Below are positions 8,110 to 13,493 of a stretch of 13,493 bases of DNA, one piece after another. The DNA is from Larix sibirica. Its lineage: Eukaryota > Streptophyta > Pinopsida > Pinales > Pinaceae. The translations under genes were made by a program, and so were the position numbers. Under the pieces are notes generated by a model. That model was given only the letters and a program-made list of their open reading frames with translations. It did not search any database and had not been told where the DNA came from. The DNA lies in assembly GCA_004151065.3 (NCBI GenBank), contig NWUY0300022769.1, positions 53,225 to 66,717 of the forward strand, in the 5' to 3' direction. Every line of letters begins with the position of its first letter. Position 1 is the first letter of the stretch.

Positions 8110-8337
8110 GAGTCTATAATGTATTTTAACGATTTGTTAGTTGCTAAATAATACATTGAGTGTGCTCGAGTGTGGTATTTTTCTCTCGGAAGGGTTTTTT
8201 CTAGGAAATATCCTTTTAATGGTTATATATTTCTATATTGTTCATTACTACAATTGTGTTGATTTAGTTTTTTGCACATTCTTCTCTCATTGGTTAGTCT
8301 AGGAACCATATTTTGCACTTCTAAGTTTCTTTTCATT

Positions 8338-8349
8338 TGGTATTATAGC
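8338..8349 (+). promoter_or_regulatory. Primer-binding site, tRNA-iMet-like
   Basis: TGGTATTATAGC matches the common plant primer site TGGTATCAGAGC at 10 of 12 positions. It sits two bases after the terminal CA of the 5' LTR. The two mismatches are C to T and G to T. This site marks the LTR end and shows that the 3.6 kb block is an LTR and not a chance duplication. Confidence 0.7.
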
Positions 8350-8421
8350 TTGATAACCTTGGATCCAATGTGTTAGGGATAATGTTTTATTATTATCTAA
8401 TATTAGTTTGAGTGGGAGCTT

Positions 8422-8610
8422 GTGGAAAATAAATCGTGTTGTAGTATTGATGATTATGATGATTACTATACCCAATCATACAACACTGCTGAGAGGGATT
8501 TCTTTAAGGGCCCATGCAGAAGATACCTAAAGTCATTATATACTTGGATTAAGATGTTGTTGTGCGAAAAAGGAACTATGATATTGGAGTCATATCACTC
8601 TAGAAGTTAA
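8422..8610 (+). pseudogene. N-terminal Gag-associated module, truncated copy
   Basis: An open frame that starts only with GTG (8422), so it has no true start codon here. The segment TQSYNTAERDFFKG...YLKSLYTWIK matches SYSAAEREFFEG...YLKSLNLSIK in the minus-strand copy. About 70 codons present upstream in that copy are missing: only some 70 bp separate the primer site from this frame. It ends at TAA 8608-8610 after sequence with no counterpart. Truncation at the 5' end of gag means no normal Gag could be made from this copy. Confidence 0.6.
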
Positions 8611-9104
8611 GCATATACGCACACATAGGAGAATTGTGGGATGACTAGAGAACAACCTGAGTAAAAGAAGAAAATAATGAATGAAGAGTGGATGACTTGA
8701 GAATGCTAAGAAAAGAAGGATATGCGATAGTAGAAGAGACTGGGTTACTACATGGTGGAAAAATATTTAGGAAATATAGTAGGAGGAGGACTGCGACTGA
8801 GATAGATGAGTAGCACAGTGAGTTTGAAGAAAGAGACATCTATGTATGACTCTAGATCGAAGGACTATCACACCCAGAGAAGGAAACATACCATCATCTC
8901 AGTCTGACTGAGGAAGGTATCCCTAATCAAGCTAGGATCTATGTTGAACCCATGACCTTGTGCACGTTGCCAAAGTTCAAGGTAAGAAATCAAAATTTGT
9001 CACTTGTAGTTAGCAATAGTAGTAAAGGTAGTCAAAGTAATGGGAATAAATTTACTGCTTAGACACAGTCTGTGACACCTAGTAGCGATACTATGCATAA
9101 CATA
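8611..9104 (+). pseudogene. Degenerate Gag linker
   Basis: This corresponds in position to the acidic linker of the minus-strand copy. Purine-rich sequence (8640-8870) gives Glu/Arg/Lys-rich translations in several frames, and further on the stretch SNSSKGSQSNGNKFTA (about 9008-9055) ends at a TAG. Stops are frequent and no single frame runs through. I see no motif in it. Confidence 0.45.
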
Positions 9105-9990
9105 ATGGCGGGGGTAGACCCCACTTTGAGGATGCCTATCTTCCATGGGATGGGGATAGATGATCCAAATTAGCATTTGTTTGTGTGTGAGGAAATATGG
9201 CAAGTAAAACAAGTCCAAGATGATGCTACAAATATTGTGCAGTTAGGAAAAAAATTTCAAGGAAGGCGCATAGACTTGGTACAACAAGTATCACAACACT
9301 GTACAAACCAAGACATTAGATGTTATCAGACAAGATTTGATAAAATAATTCAAGAAACCAAAATCCAAGTTGCAGTGTATTATCGATCTGAAGGAGATTA
9401 GACATTTGTTGAATGAATCCGTTTGGTATTTTGAATAGAGATTAAAATTGTTGATGGATAGGTTGAGATTCTATATTTACGAGGAGCATGACACATAGTG
9501 GTTCATTGTAGGGTGTTTTCCACAAATATGTGGCCCTTTGACGCATCAGAAAATCACATCTTAGTCAAACACTCTAGATATATCCATGAAGTTGGAATCC
9601 TCTCCTGTAGGATAGAATGACATGGGGATGCCTCAATTTCAGTTGCAACTAGCATCACTAACGATTCAATTGTAGGATATTTCCAAAGGGAAGGAGAAGC
9701 GCAATGAGATATGGTGCACAACCTACAAGAAAGAAGGGCATCATAAGAATGACTGTCGATCATATAAGGAGTATATGGAAATATGAGCCTCGAATAATTT
9801 TCCCTCATCTAGAGGGGTATGGTGCGAGATATGTAGAGGGAATGATCCCCCTGTTACTTGTCCATTGCCACAGAAGTTTGTGAGTACTCCCATATTTTTT
9901 TTTTCAATTTTTGTAAATTATTAAGACATGATGAGAAGGATTTTCATGCTAGACCTCATGATAGAGCACACTTCAAACACATACATAGTC
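9105..9990 (+). pseudogene. Gag core, heavily mutated copy
   Basis: The core starts at ATG 9105 with MAGVDPTLRMPIFHGMG and is followed by IWQVKQVQ, matching IFNGNG and WTVKQVQ of the minus copy. A frameshift in the A-run near 9247-9254 moves homology to the frame of 9250. In that frame stops fall at 9271, 9340, 9436, 9496, 9562, 9613, 9673 and 9784. Features kept are NESVWYFE, WFIVGCFPQI, SMKLESSPVG and KGKEKRNEIWC. Knuckle 1 has lost its second Cys (CTTYKKEGHHKNDC). Knuckle 2 reads CEICRGNDPPVTC, without the His. Knuckle 3 (FCKLLRHDEKDFHA) is in another frame after the T-run at 9895-9902, and a second shift follows near 9950. This copy cannot make functional Gag. Confidence 0.8.
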
Positions 9991-10560
9991 AAAGGGAAAT
10001 TTGGACCAGAAGGAGTGGCACAACAAAACAATGCCTCGAGGGACTACAATCAGGGAGGCCAAGGAGGATTCAGAGGTCAAGGCAGAGGAGGATTTGGTAG
10101 AGGCAGAGGACCAATCATCTGCTACAATTGTGTTCAATAGGTACATTTTGAACATGATTTCCAGAACCCCTGTACAACATGCACATACTGTAGATAGCTG
10201 GAACACACAACAAAAGATTGTCCATTGTTGGTAACGAAATGGAAGTAGAGGAGAAACTGAAATCATAGTCATAATATAAATCAAAATCTTAATCATAAAC
10301 AAAACCAGAACTAGAATTGGATTCCAAATCAAAACCAAAATAAAAATGTGTAGATGATTGCAGTAAAGGATCATGAAGACCAACCAAGTATAGCAGTAGT
10401 TACGCGTGTAGGATCCTGAACAAGTGCTGATGCAATAGAGCAATAATTGCGCATAAGACACTGGGTTAGGAGAGCTGCATGAAAATTCCCAATGTTTGAA
10501 CCTTAGAGGGAGAAATAAACATACAATCAAGCAAGGAAAGAGTTGTTGAGACCAGAATTT
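9991..10560 (+). pseudogene. Gag C-terminal region: RGG box, knuckles, N/Q tract
   Basis: Frame 9928-10140 encodes QGGQGGFRGQGRGGFGRGRG, a clean RGG box, then CYNCVQ and a TAG. Knuckle 4 is damaged: the Gly before His is lost and the last Cys is now Phe. Knuckle 5 reads CTYCR, TAG, LEHTTKDC. A tract rich in Asn, Gln and Lys follows (about 10250-10350), then a linker with several stops up to the protease. The order RGG, knuckle 4, knuckle 5, N/Q tract is the same as in the minus copy. An antisense open frame across 9973-10530 is a shadow of this region. Confidence 0.7.
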
Positions 10561-11420
10561 GGAGTGTCGTCGTCATGACAAGTATATGATAGACCACCCT
10601 TGTACGATATGCCTCCAGTTTATGACTACTCAGTACCAGAGGGGCTAGATGGAAAGGTAATTACTTTGAAAAAATTATTGAAAATATATTTAGAATTGAC
10701 AAAGGATGAATCTGCTTTGAATACACTGCAATGGATGATCGATCGGTGCACACAAGATACATAAAAACCTGCTACAGTTAACCAAGTGAAACGTAATAAA
10801 AGGACAAATAGGGAGTTCTGCCTAAGTGCACATATAAGAGATTATGATATGGACCATATCATTCTAGATCTGGGTTGTGATCTAAACATCCTACCAAAGT
10901 AAACATGGGAGTTGATGCATAAGCCAAAGCTGATATGGTCTAGAGTTCAGTTGATACTAGCCAATCATCATAGAAATGTTCCAATTGGAAGGTTGATGGG
11001 GGTACCTGTTGATGTGGATGAGGTGTGCAACACAACCAATTTTGAATTTATTGAGATAGTAGATGACAACAAGCAATATCTTGCGCTATTAGGAACTAGG
11101 TGGGATTTTCCTAACCAGGCCATTATTGACCTGAAGAAGAGACAAATGATTTTTGAGGGGCACAATATAGGAGTTACTGCACCACTGGATCCAATAGAAG
11201 GGAGAAGATATGTAAAACCAATTAGGATCAAAGAAATGGAAAATATATATAACATGACTAGTAGAATGGAGGACTATGTGAACCCTACTGATGATGGTGT
11301 AGCTTCAGCTGTTGCACATCAAATTCTGAAGAAGCTCTTGAATATTGGAAGCAAAGGATGCATGAACTATATACGAGGATATGTGTGTGGATCTCATGTT
11401 CATTATGTTGTATTCGAATA
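10561..11420 (+). pseudogene. Retropepsin-like protease region
   Basis: One frame runs from LYDMPPVYDYSVPEGLDGKV (about 10600) through a helical linker to the active-site block IILDLGCDLNILPK (10861-10899). It continues with LLGTRWDFPNQAIIDL and APLDPIEGRRYVKPI to the stop at 11419-11421. Every block has its counterpart in the minus-strand copy. In-frame stops occur at 10762 (TAA) and 10900 (TAA). The second falls where the minus copy has Gln (KQMW). The active-site Ser of DLGS is Cys here. The 169-codon stretch after 10912 is the longest intact piece of this element. The last 40 residues diverge from the minus copy. Confidence 0.8.
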
Positions 11421-11865
11421 GAGGTATGTGATCCCCCTAAATATGATGGTCTAATAGATGTAGCTTCTTTTGTAACAAGATTTGAAGTGCAGATACCAAA
11501 ACAAACAAAAGTTGTTAGCATGAGATGTCACACTGAAAGCGACCCGTGCAAGATGGTGGGATGCTCATAAGGAAAGGATGAGTGATTGGTAGCAGTGAAA
11601 AAGGCTGCTACATGTTCGATTTGGTGTTGAGTATACCGTGCAGAAGTACACAGGGTTGATCTATCCATCAAAACATGTTGCAGAGTGTATCACAACATGG
11701 AGTGTAGTGCTAACGCAGGAAAGGACACATCTATTTGTGCACATGTTGGGACACCTTTCCAAAGAATTGTTATATAGAGTTGGAATTACACAGAGGCACA
11801 ATAGACTGGGAGGAGATTATGTGAAATTTTAAATTAACATTTAGCTTTGAAGATGAGGTCCTTCA
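11421..11865 (+). pseudogene. Second Gag-like domain between protease and RT
   Basis: In the frame of 11421 this reads PPKYDGLIDVASFVTRFEVQ. After a frameshift near 11515 it continues KATRARWWDAHKERMSDW (then TAG), RLLHVRFGVEYTVQKYTGL and TTWSVVLTQERTHLFVHML. After another shift near 11745 it continues FPKNCYIELELHRGTIDW and NFKLTFSFEDE. The pattern WW..H, a later W, (R/K)LL.VRFG, W...P..W, F...L resembles the retrotransposon gag family and is distinct from the capsid region at 9105. A capsid-like domain after the protease is not the textbook order for Ty3/gypsy. It may be a lineage feature or the footprint of a recombination. The minus copy ends before this point, so it cannot decide. Confidence 0.55.
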
Positions 11866-12415
11866 GTAGATGTAGAATTGTATACCATCAAGGACAATAT
11901 TTTTTCACCAAAAGATGTGGTGGGAGCTATACCTATACCCATATGTTGTGTACATAAATAATTTGTGATAGATGAAGAAATTTTTAAATGTTATAAAGTG
12001 GTCGAAGAAGAATAGGAGGAGGACAACCCAATAAATATACAAATACTAGAGGTCGAGGGAGAGCGTGCAGTAGAAGTCTCTGAGTTGGTATTTTCCAGTT
12101 ATAGACAACCATTGAAGACTCATAAAGTGAACATTGGCATGAATGAGAATCCCAAGTTTGAAAACATTGGGGACTACTGGTATGATGAAACAAGTGAAAA
12201 TATTCATGATCTACTACACAAATATCAAGATCTATTTCCCACTAAATTTTTATAAATGACGGGGATTGCTAGTGAATTAAGAGAGATGAAAATACCTTTG
12301 AAGCGAGATGATAAACCAGTGAAGAAGAGACCATATCAACTGAACTCGATATACAAGAAGAAAGTAAAGGTTGAGATAGATAGGATACTAGAAGCTAGTA
12401 TTGTTAGTTCTTTTG
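11866..12415 (+). pseudogene. Connector and N-terminal edge of reverse transcriptase
   Basis: The frame gives SVDVELYTIKDNIFSPKDVV, an acidic connector, then NPKFENIGDYWYDETSENIH and LLHKYQDLFPTKF. After a TAA at 12253-12255 come MKIPLKRDDKPVKKRPYQLN and VKVEIDRILEASIV. The motif D.FP, the basic KPVK.RPY.L and the helix ending in LEA.I form the familiar entry to Ty3/gypsy RT, just before the first conserved strand. The catalytic block (YxDD) and everything after it are missing. Stops also occur in the connector at 11959 (TAA) and 12013 (TAG). Confidence 0.75.
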
Positions 12416-12430
12416 CACTCCAACAGGTGA

Positions 12431-12478
12431 AAATGGGTAGTCTATCGGCTTAAGGAAGCCAAGTTAGAGAGCGCATAA
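12431..12478 (+). pseudogene. Possible stub of the pol C-terminus
   Basis: Fifteen codons, KWVVYRLKEAKLESA and TAA, lie in a different frame from the RT segment and just before the 3' LTR. The W.VYRLKEA.LE pattern resembles the last residues of some plant gypsy polyproteins as I remember them. If so, an internal deletion with its junction at about 12405-12431 joined the RT edge to the end of pol. It is too short to be certain. Confidence 0.3.
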
Positions 12479-12498
12479 GAGAATATCTATTGCGGCTA

Positions 12499-13493
12499 TG
12501 TGTCATACATCTTGTAGTGATAATAACAAAGCAGGTAACAAATTACTCAACAATAGCAAGTAATGAGTGTTGAGTAGTAGTAGACAATCGATGTTGAGCA
12601 TCAACAATTGGGAAATTAATTGTTGGTGATTTCTAATATGTCAAATTGAAAACCATAAATGGTTTAAGGTTTTGTTATGCCTATTTATCAAGTGTTTGGG
12701 TTGGAGGTATGGAGAATGTTTTAAACTTACTATTACACTACAAATTTTTTTCCAAAACCTTTATCTTGTTGAATGCTAATGTTGAAAACACAAATGTTAG
12801 TGTAAGTACAACTAGTTAAGCTTACATAGGCTAACTTATACACCAATTTGGTATGCTTATCTACTAGACTGGTACACCTTGTTTCCTCGCTGGCATATCA
12901 TCAAATTCCACGATGCGAGTTTTTGGGTTTGTCATAAATAAACCCGGCTTTCTCTTGTAATCAATAAGATACAAATATACAAATTATTGTTGTTATGTAG
13001 AGGTTCATTAAGGGTTTGGGTTGGTTTGAGATTTATGTCTTATGAGTGAGCGTATTTAGCTCAATTTTTTCTACTGGTTAATTTTAGCCTTCAACTTGAA
13101 ATTTTCTAGATTGTGTTGCTAATATTTGTGGATACGATTCATTGACACATGTGATATGTTAGCTATGTCAAAGGATCTACATATATCAAGCATATTATGA
13201 GTTGAGTATCTATTGTCTCAAGCATTTCTATCTCGTTATCTCTCCTCTCAAGTCACATTGTTTTGTTAAAGTGTGATATTGGGTCCCGTGTGCTTCTAAA
13301 TGGACTATGCATTACCCACAACGAAAAACTACCAATATAACAAGCTCCATCAAGGTTTAATAAAGAAGAGAAATCCCTTCATGGCCCAAAATGAAAACTA
13401 CAAAGATAAAAAAGCCTTATGAAGGTTTCATAAAAAAAGAGAAAACCCTTCATCCAAATTGTGCCACATCTTGATTTTGGATTTATGGTGTTT
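12499..13493 (+). repeat. 3' LTR, first 995 bp (continues past the window)
   Basis: It starts TGTGTCATACATC exactly as the 5' LTR and matches 4732-5725 at about 95-96%, with mostly single-base changes. It contains host LTR sequence to about 12794, then the left LTR of the nested element and part of its interior, including the tandem pair (13315-13455). The nested TATA box here reads CATAAATAAA, with one T to C change. The bases directly upstream (CTATTGCGGCTA) are not purine-rich, so the expected polypurine tract is absent. Confidence 0.8.
13315..13455 (+). repeat. Tandem duplication, copy in the 3' LTR
   Basis: This is the counterpart of 5548-5687, with both units retained and only scattered substitutions plus one extra A in unit 1. 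Confidence 0.7.

Larger units (their letters stand above)
4732..8335 (+). repeat. 5' LTR (3.6 kb, carrying a nested element)
   Basis: The left border is where similarity to the copy at 12499 starts, at TG. The right border is the CA at 8334-8335, placed immediately before the primer site. Of the total, 5023-8104 is a nested LTR-type unit plus one target duplication; the host LTR proper is 4732-5022, 8105-8109 and 8110-8335, about 522 bp, a normal size. The first 994 bp differ from the 3' LTR at roughly 44 positions by my hand count, with few indels. After the nested unit the host LTR resumes with CTATAAT (about 8114) and TTATATATTTC (about 8223), either of which could be its TATA region. Confidence 0.75.
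4732..13493 (+). mobile_element. Non-autonomous Ty3/gypsy-like LTR retrotransposon, cut at right edge
   Basis: Parent entry. The 5' LTR (4732-8335) begins TGTGTCATACATC and ends TTTTCA. A two-base spacer and the primer site TGGTATTATAGC follow, then gag, protease, a second gag-like region, the RT-proximal segment, and a 3' LTR starting at 12499 with the same TGTGTCATACATC. Sequence upstream of the two LTR starts is unrelated, which fits element borders. The internal region is only about 4.2 kb and lacks the RT core, RNase H and integrase, so it cannot copy itself. If this model is right, the 3' LTR should run to about 16.1 kb and be followed by the target duplication ataag (present at 4727-4731). 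The right part lies outside the window and is a prediction. Confidence 0.8.

Noticed and set aside
10001-10234. 77-codon plus-strand frame with an acidic tract
   Set aside because: It is a shifted reading of the RGG box and knuckle region; the frame of 9928-10140 has the real motifs.
9973-10530. 185-codon antisense open frame
   Set aside because: It lies opposite the RGG, knuckle and N/Q region of gag. Its hydrophobic residues are the mirror of that biased sequence.
4732-13493. Tandem segmental duplication as the explanation of the 4732 and 12499 repeats
   Set aside because: The repeat starts at TG in both copies, and a CA plus a tRNA-iMet-like primer site occurs at 8334-8349 followed by gag. 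This fits an LTR pair better, though only sequence past the window can settle it.

Overview
The window is nuclear DNA of a land plant made almost entirely of decayed transposable elements. I found no host gene, rRNA, tRNA gene, CRISPR array or bacterial operon. The base composition is AT-rich, the retroelement proteins are plant Ty3/gypsy-like, and the copies are old and nested. This fits a large plant genome, possibly a gymnosperm; that last step is inference, because no host gene anchors it.

Layout. Positions 1-340 hold an unidentified coding-like fragment on the minus strand. About 541-1086 is a Ty1/copia-type LTR on the minus strand with a TATA box. Positions 1231-4272 hold a broken Ty3/gypsy-like gag-protease region, also on the minus strand: N-terminal module, acidic linker, gag core with zinc knuckles, RGG box, N/Q tract, then protease. 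About 4273-4599 looks like the 3' tail of a LINE. From 4732 to beyond the right edge lies a plus-strand LTR retrotransposon of the same family.

The plus-strand element has a 3.6 kb 5' LTR (4732-8335), a tRNA-iMet-like primer site (8338-8349), and an internal region with gag, protease, a second gag-like domain and only the start of the RT region. A short possible pol-end stub follows, then the 3' LTR (12499 onward, cut by the window end). The first 995 bp of the two LTRs are about 95-96% identical by hand count.

The main observation is that the LTR is long because another LTR-type element sits inside it. That nested unit (5028-8104) has its own TG...CA LTRs of about 245 bp, only about 75% identical to each other, a short purine tract before the 3' LTR, and a perfect 5 bp target duplication (acaaa). 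Removing it leaves a normal LTR of about 522 bp. The left part of the nested unit is also present in the 3' LTR, so it appears to have been copied into both LTRs by the host element's reverse transcription. A tRNA-derived SINE candidate sits inside the nested unit, giving three levels of nesting. Both gypsy-like copies are coding-dead, with many stops and frameshifts. The plus copy lacks the RT catalytic core, RNase H and integrase, so it must have moved with help from another element.
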